From Manduca sexta (taxonomy: Eukaryota > Arthropoda > Insecta > Lepidoptera > Sphingidae), in contig NC_051132.1 of assembly GCF_014839805.1 (NCBI RefSeq), positions 2,728,001 to 2,792,000 of the forward strand: a stretch of DNA of 64,000 bases, read 5' to 3'. The notes below the pieces were generated by a model, which saw only the letters and a list, made by a program, of their open reading frames with translations, was not told the origin of the DNA and made no database searches. The position numbers were made by a program, and so were the translations under genes. Of the stretch, positions 45,789 to 56,044 are shown in pieces (the first letter of the stretch is position 1; each line of letters opens with the position of its first letter).

Positions 45789-45935
45789 TATCGCTCGCTT
45801 TAACGTTAAAGAAAACATCGTGAGGAAACCTACCTACCTGAGAATTATCCGTAAGAATTTCAAAGGTATGTATTAAGTCAGTCAACCCGCACTAAACTAG
45901 CGTGGTGAACTATGACTTAAAACTTATTAAAAGTA
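45789..45935 (+). mobile_element. SINE-2 fragment
   Basis: GCTTTAACGTTAAAGAAAAC, ATCGTGAGGAAACCTACC, AAGAATTTCAAAGG, CCCGCACTAAACTAGCGTGG and a short tail follow the SINE-2 order. There is no head. Confidence 0.75.
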
Positions 45936-46147
45936 GAATGATAATATATATTACATAGAAATTATTATTACACATTTTAAAATATATAAACAGTGATATT
46001 TTGGCATTAGACTACATTATATTTTGGGCTTAAACTTACTAAAATCAAAAAAATATCTAAATTTGACTACATAAGGTTCAGTAACCAGCCAGCGGTACCC
46101 TAGCGCGTCGCGGAGTTGCGTGCCCGGGTCGTGCTCTCTTAATTCAG

Positions 46148-46349
46148 TGATTACTGCCTGGACGGCGCCGAGGGCCGCGCGGGGGGCCAAATGTCTGCAC
46201 TTGGAGATGAGCCCTTTAGAATAATGTGCACCAAAAACACCCCGGTTAGTGTCTGGGCACGCCCTTACGGCCCTCGTTGGAAATGCTATTTTATTTCGTG
46301 TTTTTGGTTTTGTCTGATGTTTGTTTCATTGGCGTTAAAGGTGTGTTAA
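46148..46349 (+). CDS. Exon-like GC-rich segment with 52-codon ORF
   Basis: GTGCTCTCTTAATTCAG (AG at 46146-46147) is a good acceptor. Behind it a plus frame is open for 67 codons. It passes an ATG at 46191 (context CCAAATGT) that starts MSALGDEPFRIMCTKNTPVS, and ends at TAA 46347. The C-terminal 20 residues are hydrophobic and Cys-rich and could form a membrane segment. A donor-like GTTAGT at 46242 offers an exon of 46148-46241. A second frame is open for 24 codons and would be the one in phase with exon 39326-39513, so the true frame is unsettled. No family is recognised. Confidence 0.35.
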
Positions 46350-47360
46350 TTAAGGTATAATAATTTATTGTTACTTAAGTAATAGAAAATAACGTCTAAA
46401 TTTTTATTAAATTTAAAAGTTTTAGAGTTGCTTGTAAAAGTCTAAAAACTACTAATGCTAAATTTTATTATGTGAAAGGATTTTCAAGTGGACGGATAGA
46501 ATAAAGCTCATGAATTATATGTATAGTATATCGTAAACACTTTGAGTTCCTCCATCTCTATCACTCCAGGCTCCTGACTATTTCGGCATATAAATTTTTT
46601 TATTTCAAAAGAAATTCGTGTATTTGTAATTCCGATAACAATTTAGTAATTATAACATTTATTTGCTTCAAACGCTTATTATGTAACTACGCCATACTTC
46701 GATGTAAAAGAAATCTTCTAAGTTTTCACAGGGTATTGGCCTGTCGGGGGTCAATCGCCCCCGTAGCCAAGTCAAGTGCGCCCGCGCCGGCGCATGAGTT
46801 GTTCTTAATTCCGCGATCGAAACAGTCTGCCGAGATTGTTCTGTTGAAGTGACCATGTCCTGTCTGTTGCCTGCTGTCCTCTGCTAGAGGATTGGATGCG
46901 TCGTTTTGTATTTGTTTGGTATATTGATGAGGATTTGCGATTATTTTCGATTGGTATTTTTATGACTTTTATTCCACTTTTTAATGCTATAGAGGTATAA
47001 AGGTGGACTTTCAGCATTGTTTTCAGTAAATCTTTTGATAGATTGAGATAGAAAATATTAAAGAATTTTTTATATAAATTTAATGTAGAATATATTTTAA
47101 TAACATATTAGATTTATTAGTACGATGTATTAGGTACTTACCTAATGTAAATATGTTTGATATAGGATATAAAAAAGTAAATTGCAACGAAGCTTATATA
47201 CTAGACACATGTCTGTGTCAATGCTTAGATGTTAATCGATTTAGTGCTTCTATTGGCTTTACTCGAATAATTGAATGTTACTCGAATTTATGTATTGAAA
47301 TTTCATCTATTAATATAAATTTCAGTAAGATTAATATTTGATATTAATTCGTCCAAAGCC
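46350..47360. other. AT-rich spacer, no supported gene
   Basis: The minus frames 46668-46856 and 46805-47017 lie partly in a GC-richer patch (46735-46800). They show no motif. Confidence 0.4.
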
Positions 47361-47363
47361 AGT

Positions 47364-47549
47364 TTGCTATTACTCGCGACATTTCGCTTATTCCGTCGAA
47401 ATCAACACGCACGCGGCACCGGATCCGCGGCCATGTCTGAGAAATCTCACATCCGCTATCCGGTGCGAGTGTTTACGAGGACTTTTATAACCCCTTCTGT
47501 CGCCCCCTCTTTCTCTATCTTAAAGTATGTAGGCTTTATAGATGTTTAA
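47364..47549 (+). CDS. Candidate 61-codon small ORF
   Basis: A plus frame of 61 codons. An internal ATG at 47432 in a strong context (GCGGCCATGTC) gives a 39-residue alternative, MSEKSHIRYPVRVFTRTFIT and onward, ending GFIDV. The segment is GC-richer than its surroundings and the residue mix is balanced. No signal peptide, membrane span or family is recognised. A tract CCCCTCTTTCTCTATCTTAAAG within it is pyrimidine-rich, so part could instead precede a minor acceptor. Confidence 0.2.
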   Translation: MLLLATFRLFRRNQHARGTGSAAMSEKSHIRYPVRVFTRTFITPSVAPSFSILKYVGFIDV

Positions 47550-47610
47550 TTAGTGTTTAAGCTGTACTTTCTATTTTTTTCGTTAAATTAAGAAACTAAT
47601 GGATTAATTG

Positions 47611-47720
47611 TAAGAATAAATTTGTTTTGTTTCTGGAGATTAGGTTTCAATGTCCAGATTGGTGGTAAGAATAAATTTGTTTTGTTTGTGGGGTTCTGAG
47701 TTCAATGTCCAGATTGTGCA
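47611..47720. repeat. Two tandem 55-bp units
   Basis: TAAGAATAAATTTGTTTTGT begins at 47611 and again at 47666, and both units end TTCAATGTCCAGATTG. They differ at a few positions. Confidence 0.85.
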
Positions 47721-48280
47721 ATTCATATAATATTATTTGACCAAAAGTGGAGGCTAAAGTATGGCTAGATTTAGACCTCATAATATATCATAAAATTTTT
47801 TTTTTGTTTATCTATAATTCTGAGGATCTAAACAAGGTAGTTTATAACAGCATTAGGAAGGTACTGCCGATATAAACTCTTTCCAATGATTAGTTAAAGC
47901 TCTCCGCTTTGGAAAGTGACATTTGTTATTCTTTATTGATGTTGGAGAAATTATTAAAATTTTCATATTGTTAAAAATTTGAAAACACAATAATTCATAG
48001 TTCCTCCTTTAAATCTCTTTCAGCATGATTGGATTTTTTTACCAAATACATAAAATGATGTGATACACAAATTAATTTATGCAAAAAATTTACAACCTTG
48101 TAATAATGAGCCAATGAAATGTCAGAAGCCATTGCTATGATACGCATTAAAAGGCATACAACATTACTTAATAAGTATTTTAAATGAACATTATATCGAC
48201 GGTTTAAGGCTAATTAACTTAAGCGATATTTTTTGCGACACTAGTTTCACACATATTAAAAAACAGCACTTTTTTCTATG
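47721..48280. other. No feature seen
   Basis: AT-rich DNA with no recognisable element. Confidence 0.45.
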
Positions 48281-48283
48281 TTT

Positions 48284-48390
48284 CAATTCAAGATGTTGGA
48301 TGGTGTTTGTACTGTTTATGGGCGGTCGTATCGCTTACCATCAGGCGAACGAGAAGCTCGTTTCGTCATTCAAAGCAATACAAAAAGAAA
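48284..48390 (-). mobile_element. Family-A fragment (5' end)
   Basis: The minus strand reads TTGCTTTGAATGACGAAACG, CTTCTCGTTCGCCTGATGG and CCCATAAACAGTACAAACAC, and stops near CTTGAATTG. Confidence 0.8.
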
Positions 48391-49770
48391 GATGTTTTTT
48401 AAACTAGTTAAAAAAAAAACACAAAAAATATCACTTAAGTAAATTAGCATTTCAACTGTCGACATATATATGTATGTACCTATACGAGTCAAATACATAA
48501 CCTTTTAAAAATCGGTTAAAATCAAAGCCATCAGTCTTTAGGCGCGGTCCGACGTTTGTAGGTCACGACACGCGTCCGACACGACCACGACAAACACATT
48601 AACGTAATGTAATTCAATTTGCATCGCACCGCCCTGTCGTCATCTGATTGATGGAGGGTCTTTCGGACCTTTCCTTGCGTGCTGGAATTCGGAGACTTGA
48701 GTTTTAAGATCAGTTGTTATGTAGGTGGTGCGTTCTAGCAGTTTAAGTTGTAGTAATGCTTTAGGAATGTAATTTAGGCGAAGTCTAAGTTTGAAGAAGG
48801 GTGTAAACTCGGATTGTACTGACAATAAAAGCGTCACGGGAAAGAAATAAATAAATTTTATATAATTAAACATGCAAGTCATACAGCCAAACTGTATGCG
48901 TTTAATAAATGATTATTTTTAATTCACAAAGGCAGTGACTATCTAATAAGAGTTCAATGTTAGTACCGTTCCTCGTCAACAGATGGCGCTGATCAACTGA
49001 TATTTCGCATTGTATGCACTAACTGTGTGTCGATATTTTGAGTTAAATAAACAGAAACATTTTAATTTATAAATGTAGAAAATTGAGCACAATATATTGA
49101 AAACAGGAAAACCTCGGTATGGCGATACGCGACAAAAATATGGAGGACAATGGCCCTAATAAGTACCTACCTACGACTTGTGAATATAGTTAAGTACATT
49201 TAGGTTTTATAATACAAAGCACTTTGTGCAAAAATTATTACAGTGTTTAATAAATATAATAGTGCAGTTGAGTTGTGTGTAAATAACGACGAAGGTTAAA
49301 TATACTTATCCTTTATCAAAATAATTATAATTGCACATTTTATCTACTTTCATGAACGTAGAGATAAAATCGTGATACATGTACGATATAATATTATATG
49401 CATGTTTTATTGGAATAATGTTATGTTCCTTGAGTATTTTACATCTATTCAACTGTTAAATGAATAAAAAAATAATACAAGTTTGGTAGTCTGTATTTCC
49501 AGAAAAAATTAGGTCACTAAAAAAATATCATGAGAAAATTACTCATGAAAATACGTACCAATTCATCGTGGATTCATTTAGAATGAATAACAAAAGGCCA
49601 GTATAAAGAACAATAAATTCAAAAACAATCTCTTTCAAGTTAGCCACAGACTACCGAACCGTGGAGCATTGTCACAGATTAACAAAAAAAGGTTAAACTG
49701 AAAACGTCTCGAGTTCCGAATCATCAAACTGGCTGCTTAAAAAAATAACAAAAAGGTCATTGTCCACATC
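48391..49770. other. Intron-like DNA, nothing supported
   Basis: A GC-richer patch at 48538-48600 has repeated CGACACG/CGTCCGAC words. The minus frame 48640-48882 is unsupported. Confidence 0.4.
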
Positions 49771-49779
49771 AAGTCAGCG

Positions 49780-49970
49780 GAATTGACAGGCCCCGCCCGC
49801 GCACGCCATTGGAGGGCCGCTGTTCGAAATTTGAACAAAAACCCCAACCTAGTTCCGCCTTCTAAAATGTTTTTCACGAGCCAAAATGGCGGCCCGCAAC
49901 TATTTGTTTATAGAACGCTAGACTCGCGCGCTGCATTGTTCCTATCGACTTTGAATTTTAAATTGTGAAT
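49780..49970. promoter_or_regulatory. GC-box/CCAAT pocket
   Basis: GGCCCCGCCCGCGCACGCCATTGG combines a GC box with an inverted CCAAT. A YY1/Pho-like AAAATGGCGG lies at 49883. The plus frame 49783-49968 crosses it without a motif. A core promoter or enhancer is plausible. Confidence 0.25.
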
Positions 49971-50740
49971 GACGCGTTCTGATTTTGAAATTGGAATTTT
50001 AATTGTCATTACCTTCCAATGACAATTGTTTCGACCAGTATTCTCTGGCTAAATAAACTATTGTTATAGATAATGACTTTATGATTTCTTTATATATTTT
50101 TATTAGCGTTAATTTTTATTTTATTTTGAATTAATTATTAATTGGCACGAAAAAATATATAGTATTTTTTATTATTATTTATCTTATTTTACTATATTAA
50201 CTAAATAATATTTTAATCAGTTTCATAATCTAATAGATGTAGTTTACGTTTAGTAAATTTTGTATAGTCATGATATATTCATTTTATGTTACTGTGGTCT
50301 ATCGCTACTGATTTTGTCAAGCAGACCTATTCACCTAGTCAACTATTCACATAAGAATCACGGTAAATTCGATTTATGAATCGATTTTAATCACTTCCTT
50401 GTGTTAATTTGATTTGTTACTTACAAAATACAGCAGTTGTAACAGATAGTACTTTGGCAATGACAACAAAACGACCTGCACAATTTTACTATACGATAGC
50501 ATTGATTTACGGCAAGCCTTTAAAGGTGCCAAAGTTATTAATCGATATGTCAAAACCATTCGTCTAACTGAAGTAAATTATCGATTAGTTTAAATTCTCT
50601 TGACCCTAAACATGAAACAGTCTCTCATTAATTACACCGCCGTCTTCGCTATCAATAATCGATTATTTTAGACGATTATCGATTTTCCACGTAAATCGAT
50701 TAATCGTAATATTTAAATGGCTCTATAAAATGAGCGTTTT
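49971..50740. other. AT-rich intron-like DNA
   Basis: Contains clustered ATCGATTAATCG-type words near 50650-50710. No gene is seen. Confidence 0.4.
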
Positions 50741-50764
50741 GAATAATAATTTTTGTATTGGCAG

Positions 50765-50878
50765 CTCGCAAGACTTACAGAAGAGACTCAATACATGAGC
50801 ATCAGAACAGTGAGTCCTGAAATATCAAGCCCTCCCCAATCCACAGTCAGCAGTAAAATCACGAAATACAACTTCTGA
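50765..50878 (+). CDS. Candidate terminal exon, gene unknown
   Basis: The acceptor ATAATTTTTGTATTGGCAG (AG at 50763-50764) is well formed. The phase-0 frame after it runs 37 codons to TGA (50876-50878): LARLTEETQYMSIRTVSPEI, then a Ser/Pro/Gln-rich stretch ending KITKYNF. It lies in otherwise very AT-rich DNA and has coding-like residues (Glu, Thr, Ser, Pro). A donor-like ACA|GTGAGT at 50810 inside it gives an alternative 45-bp internal exon. A Ser/Pro-rich cytoplasmic tail is a reasonable guess only. Confidence 0.4.
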   Translation, partial: LARLTEETQYMSIRTVSPEISSPPQSTVSSKITKYNF

Positions 50879-50884
50879 CGTGGT

Positions 50885-51550
50885 AAACACAAATATACCA
50901 GTGATTAAAATACTCGTATGGACTTAGCATTATAAAACCCAGTGACCTCAAACAGGCCGTACTTTCAGCTCATGCCATCTCAGGAGAAGGTTCTGAGGAA
51001 CTTTAACAGCGAAAGGCCTAAGTTTCGGTATCATAAACTACAAAAATCATTGGCAATCCTAGCACTGCAATTAACACTACAGATTATTATCGCATTCGTG
51101 AGGTTATTTCTACTGCCCAATACTTTTCTAGTGCGGAAACAGTAGAAGAATTGTAAGGGAGTAAAATTGGAAATATTTTTTCTCTCCAATATTAACCACC
51201 AGAGGTCGCTACTAGTATTTGGTTGATTGCGGCCCAAAACCTACATAATGATTCCTAGTGTCAAGTACGCGGGCCATGCTAACGGCGAATAGATAGTGCG
51301 TGCGATAACAGCTTCAGGGTTACACCAATAGTGTGCCGCCGCATTATCAGTCAGGCAGACACGCGCGGTGATTCGGCGCGCACGCACACATGTCTCGTTC
51401 GTGTAAATGAGTTAGAAATATATTAGAATTTTTCCTTACATGCAATATGTGCAAGGAATAAAAAAACAGCTAATAGACATTCTCGTAATGAACAAATTAT
51501 AAGCCTTTAATAAAATTTCCAGTTTTCCGAAAATTTTGTATAAAGACTCG
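50885..51550. other. No feature seen; one CpG patch
   Basis: A CpG-rich patch at 51340-51395 has CACGCGCGGTGATTCGGCGC. No gene is supported. Confidence 0.4.
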
Positions 51551-51557
51551 ATTTTGA

Positions 51558-51730
51558 ATTCCAGGTAGGGCAAAGTGATATTGAGTTTGTGGTCAATATC
51601 AGATCGGGGTTTGGAATTTGTGGCTGACATGGTGTTAGGCCCTATCACATAATAGGACGAAACTTATAGACGAAAAATGAAAGTCCTGTTTGCACCTCTA
51701 CCTACCCGTTCGTGGATAAAGGCGTAATAT
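51558..51730 (+). mobile_element. SINE-1 fragment
   Basis: TTTGGAATTTGTGGCTGACA, CCCTATCACATAATAGGACG, TGCACCTCTACCTACCC and GATAAAGGCGTAAT give the SINE-1 body in plus orientation. The tRNA head is gone. Confidence 0.7.
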
Positions 51731-51739
51731 CTATTTGTT

Positions 51740-52565
51740 TTAATATCTGGTCAACTAGATAACTAAGCCGGATATCTGATAATTACCGGATATCCGTCTT
51801 AACTCTAATCTATAAAATTATCTAATTACCTTGTGGTTTAGTACCAGTAAACCCATGAAAACCGATTTAGATTGGTGGATAGCCTATATGGACATTTCTA
51901 ATTAATTCTAAGAATATAACATTATAGTATTCCTTATTTGAATTATTAGTAACGTTATAGAGCTAAATAATAAAGAAAATTCTCCGTAAGGTGTCCCTTG
52001 CATGTATCTCTCTACTTGAAGCTGTAATGTGGAAACAATGCCTATTGGTTTTAAAGACATGATGATATTTCTGTATACTACGTGTATTATAAAAACCTAG
52101 GGCAGGGATGGCGAACCAGTGGGACATGACAAAATAATTCGACGCGAGTAATCTTATAAACATTGTATATGTATCTTACTTTAGGCTTCGTTTTTTATAA
52201 CATAAGGTGCAGTGAAGACTTTGCTAATCCTCGATAAAAAAAAACAAAAACATAACAAAAAACTTCTCTAAAAATGAATTTCACGACGACCGTAATCTCA
52301 ATCTTCAATCCGATTCCGAGAATGAATAAAGATAACTCATTTGTAAGCATGTGTAAAAACTTTGTTCTGATAGGTCAATTTTTAAGATAGATCGAAAAAG
52401 CGATTAGGATCGGTTATTGAAAATGGCATTTAAACATTTTTTGGAAAAGTTGAGATTGGGTTAAAACAATTTGAAAAATGTGCTGATTCTTAATATGTAT
52501 AAAAGTTACTCAAGTCAATTAGATTATCAACCGTCGATGTGTTGAATTGAAGTAAAATAAGTAAC
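51740..52565. other. AT-rich spacer, no gene
   Basis: No repeat or coding signal is supported up to the maT element. Confidence 0.45.
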
Positions 52566-52569
52566 TATA

Positions 52570-52593
52570 CCTAGTCTTGCCATAAATATTGTA
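52570..52593 (+). repeat. Left terminal inverted repeat of maT
   Basis: About 24 bp, matching 53852-53875 in reverse complement with three substitutions (C/T, T/G and T/C). Confidence 0.85.
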
Positions 52594-52693
52594 ATAAAGA
52601 AAAAAGAAAATTGTTAACTGCAAATAACATTTATTACTTTTACAGTGTGTCAGTTTAATACATAAATATAAAACAATTAAAAATATAAAAAGC

Positions 52694-53733
52694 TTATTCG
52701 AAGTGGTCTCCATTGGCTGCAATACAGTCCTTTAAACGATGAGGCCAGTTATCAATAGAAGCACGCACTCTTTCCATGGGAAAATTCTTCACTGCCAATC
52801 GTATAGATTGTTTTAGGGACTCCAAATTATCATGGCGTTTAGAGCAAGCTGTACTCTCTAAAACTGACCACAAATCATAATCCAGCGGATTAAGATCGGG
52901 ACTAGACGACGGCCAGTCTTCAGCTCTGATGAAGTCCGAAACGTTCGATTCCAACCAAGACTGCGTGGACCGAGCTTTATGACCCGGCGCCGAGTCTTGC
53001 TGGAAGGACCATACTTGGTTATTGAACATGGTGATGTTAAGGGGCTTAACTACCTTCTCAAGAATGGTATCTTGATACACTTGTGCCGATGTTTTGATAC
53101 CTTTTTCACAAAAATATGGCTCAGTCACTCCTTCATAGCTAACACCCCACCAAACCATCACTGAAGTCGGATAATGTCCACGTTGCACTCTGTCGACTAA
53201 TTGGGAAGCTTCCTTAGAGCTTTGAGCATAAATACGGTCATTTTGTTTGTTAAAATGTTGCTCAATTGTAAAAATTTTCTCATCCGTAAACAAAATTTTT
53301 CTGTGACCTCCCTTTGCGTACCGCTTCAGTAGTTGTTTCGATTTTACCACCCTATTCTTCTTTAAATTATCAGTTAAGAAATGGCCAGTGCGTCTCTTAT
53401 AGGCTGCAAGTCCTAAGTCATCTTTTAAAATACGCGACATGGTTCTAGGTGCTATCTTCATTTCCCGAGATAAAATCTTTTGCTTTCGGACAGGATTTCT
53501 TCGAATTCTTTCCCTTACTGCTTTGACCACCTTTTTCGTACGAACACTACGTGGACGGCCAGATCTTTTCTGTCACAAACAGAGGAGGTCTCATTGTACC
53601 TATTAATAGCCCGGTACACAAACATTTTACTAATACCAAGTGTATGGAGAGTTTTAAAAATTGCATTTGGCTCCATACCTACTTTGTGTAATGCTATCAC
53701 AGCGATTCGGTTCTCTTTATCACCCCACACCAT
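52694..53733 (-). pseudogene. maT family transposase, one frameshift
   Basis: Cut-and-paste DNA transposase acting in the nucleus on the element's inverted repeats. The likely start is the ATG at 53731-53733 (MVWGDKENRI). Residues 1-56 are the first helix-turn-helix half. One base appears lost in an A-run (plus-strand T-run 53566-53569), which shifts the frame just before the linker motif SGRPRSVRTKK. The second frame then continues through the second helix-turn-helix to the catalytic domain: LFTDEK (first Asp), FQQDSAPGHKA (second Asp) and SPDLNPLDYDLW (third Asp), with 37 residues between the second and third. That makes it DD37D, the mark of the maT lineage. The C-terminus is intact (AANGDHFE). 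Together about 347 residues, a normal length. The nominal start of the longer frame at 53530 is a GTG inside the gene. Confidence 0.93.
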
Positions 53734-53851
53734 TTTAATATCGCAAAATATTTTACAATGTATTGGCGCCAAAATGAGAAAACACAATGAACAATCGTAT
53801 AAAAATGACAGATTCGAAATTCAAATGTAATATTTTTTTATAATTAAGTGT

Positions 53852-53875
53852 AACAGTATTTATGGCCAGACTAAG
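53852..53875 (-). repeat. Right terminal inverted repeat of maT
   Basis: Mirror of 52570-52593, followed outward by TA at 53876-53877. Confidence 0.85.
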
Positions 53876-53879
53876 TATA

Positions 53880-54550
53880 TTTAAGGAAGACTTGGTTGTC
53901 TTTACATTCAGTTGAAAAGTGGCGTAACTACCAAGCCAAAACAAGCCTTGTTATTCCAACAATAAAAGCTTATCGCTTCATTTTTAAGCCTTCCGTATCA
54001 CAAAAATATGACATATATAGAATTGAAAAAAACAATAACATTTGGAAACGTGTTTTTTATTCGTGTCCGAAGCACGTTCTATTTTGATAAGCGAGGACTA
54101 GCCTAGGCGGAAGCGAGGCTGATAAGCCTTAACATATCCGAAATAAATAGAAAAAATCACGAATAACTTGATGTTATGAGCATTAAATAAAATTCCTATT
54201 GTGTTCAGGCCTACGTTATAAAAATAAATTAAGTCTTATTTTAAACGGTATAAAACATCTACCTCGATTGGTAGAGAAAGAAAGACACCTTACCATTGAT
54301 TTGAATATGCTACAGTAAAACGTAACATATTTTGGAGTTCCATTACATACAAGTAAATTATAAAGAAAGACATAATAATGACATTAAAATTAAACTATAT
54401 TTCGAATTTTACCGCGGTTTTAATAAACATTCGCGTAAACATAAGAAATCATTACATCAGTGTTAAAAGATGCACTATACTAAAATAACTACCAATAATA
54501 AAATCGTCAAACTATTTTTTTTCATACGGTCATTGAACAAACCCCACAAT
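53880..54550. other. AT-rich spacer, no gene
   Basis: No supported feature. Confidence 0.45.
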
Positions 54551-54556
54551 GTTTTT

Positions 54557-54778
54557 TACGTATACTGCAAAGTGACCCTACTGAAGCTGATGGTCAGTGG
54601 AGTCTAGCAATATAATGTCGACTGACGAGCGATGATTACCCCTCCGCAATCGGCACATTATGCCGGCCTGTTGGAACCGGATATACGCAGGCTCATTCCT
54701 GAACGCGACACACTCACAACACTGTGTACGGTGGCCGCTATCCGAGCGGATTTTAAACATATCCTACCACCAACAATT
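54557..54778 (+). mobile_element. Family-B repeat, full length
   Basis: Runs from TGCAAAGTGACCCTACTGAA through GATGATTACCCCTCCGCAAT, CGGCACATTATGCCGGCCTG and GAACGCGACACACTCACAAC to GTACGGTGGCCGCTATCCGA and CATATCCTACCACCAAC. About 220 bp. It is the uninterrupted reference copy. Confidence 0.85.
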
Positions 54779-54850
54779 TTTTGAATAATCCCTAAATTAA
54801 GTTTCAAAATCAATTTCTATATCTAACACTTAGAATATGAATTTAAATAC

Positions 54851-55049
54851 ATCGCACCCTTAGAACTAAGGTGACCTAACTCAAAAAGACAAAAGTCGTC
54901 GTCAAAAGAAAGAATCTCTGTTTCTGTTCTATAATTTTGTCTTTTTCTTGTCATAGGTTTATAGAGCATGCCTTGGGAGGTCGTTTATTAAACAAAATTA
55001 GGAAAAATATAATTTTTGAGTTAGGTCACTTTAGTTCCAAGGGTGCGAT
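54851..55049. mobile_element. 199-bp MITE with 37-bp inverted repeats
   Basis: The left end ATCGCACCCTTAGAACTAAG plus GTGACCTAACTCAAAAA (54851-54887) is the reverse complement of 55013-55049, with two mismatches over 37 bp. The interior is AT-rich and non-coding. No clear target duplication is visible (AAATAC outside the left, ATTTAG outside the right), so the superfamily is undecided. Confidence 0.9.
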
Positions 55050-55454
55050 ATTTAGATAAACTGCAGAAGTTCGGGCGCTATCTACGCGGTTTCACTCTCG
55101 TGCGGATTTCACTCTCCAGCATCTGTTGGCCGGCCGCCAACTCTAATTTGTTACTATTAGCACTGTTTGTTTGTTTGTCACACGTAACCTGTTGATCTGT
55201 TATGTAATTATCTGGTATACTTACAGTGTATGTGTGTATTTATTGTGTAGTTTTTGCTCGCTTTGCCTGTATTCGTTTTATGCTAAAAATCGCGTAACCT
55301 GTTACTTTCGGATAAAATAGATTTTATTTTGAAAGTATTATTAAAATTGGTTTTATAGTTTCAGTTTATTTATTACAAATAAACCTTTCCTTTATTATAT
55401 TAGTATAAAGTAACATATTTATTATAATAATATTCTATATATGATATTATTACT

Positions 55455-55512
55455 GGGCACGTACCTCTACATCAGAATTTAGACCTTAGTCCACCATACT
55501 GGCTCTACTTTG
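55455..55512 (-). mobile_element. SINE-2 fragment
   Basis: The minus strand reads AGTATGGTGGACTAAGGTCT and TGATGTAGAGGTACGTGCCC, the SINE-2 3' part. Confidence 0.55.
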
Positions 55513-55901
55513 ACAAAATATGTATATTTATTGAAAATCTAACGGTGGGTTTGAGAGGGAGGTTTATGTCCAGCAGTGGGGGTCCAGTAATGATGAATTT
55601 TAAGACATTATTTATGAGAGTATGGTCATTAATTTTCTACAATTGGTTAAAGTTATGGCTTGTGAAAGACAAGGTTTCGAATAAAACCTGTGTTACTACT
55701 ACCAGGTCACAAGAGAACATTAATGTAATTTCACTTTCTAAATAAATCTAGTTTCTATACACTAATACTATAAGTCTTGTATGTTTCTAATAATCTTACT
55801 TGAACTATGGAACCGATGTTTCAAAATATTTTATCAGAGCGCTACGTTTTCGCTGAGTAATTAGAGAGTATTTTATTATAATTTGGTCGCTAAGTGGGTA
55901 A

Positions 55902-56040
55902 GTAGGAATTTTGAGGGTGTGTGAAGTCTACCAATTCGAATTAGGCCAGCGTGGCGGACTAAGGCCTAATCCCTCTCAGTAGTAGAGGAGGCCCCTGCCC
56001 AACAGTGAGACAGTAGATAATACAGGGCTAATGATGATGG
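55902..56040 (+). mobile_element. SINE-2, 3' half
   Basis: GTGTGTGAAGTCTACCAATT, GGCCAGCGTGGCGGACTAAG, AGTAGTAGAGGAGGCCCCTG and AATACAGGGCTAATGATGAT. It is 5'-truncated but well preserved. Confidence 0.85.
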
Positions 56041-56044
56041 TCAT

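Larger units (their letters stand above)
52570..53875 (-). mobile_element. maT (mariner-like, DD37D) transposon, complete ends
   Basis: Inward from the left end the sequence is CCTAGTCTTGCCATAAATAT. Inward from the right end it is CTTAGTCTGGCCATAAATAC. Each is flanked by TA (52568-52569 and 53876-53877), the Tc1/mariner target. At 1306 bp it has the usual length of the superfamily. The transposase reads on the minus strand and fills most of the interior. The close match of the ends and the single frame lesion suggest a fairly recent insertion. Confidence 0.92.

Noticed and set aside
53480..53830. 116-codon plus-strand ORF
   Set aside because: Antisense shadow of the maT transposase.
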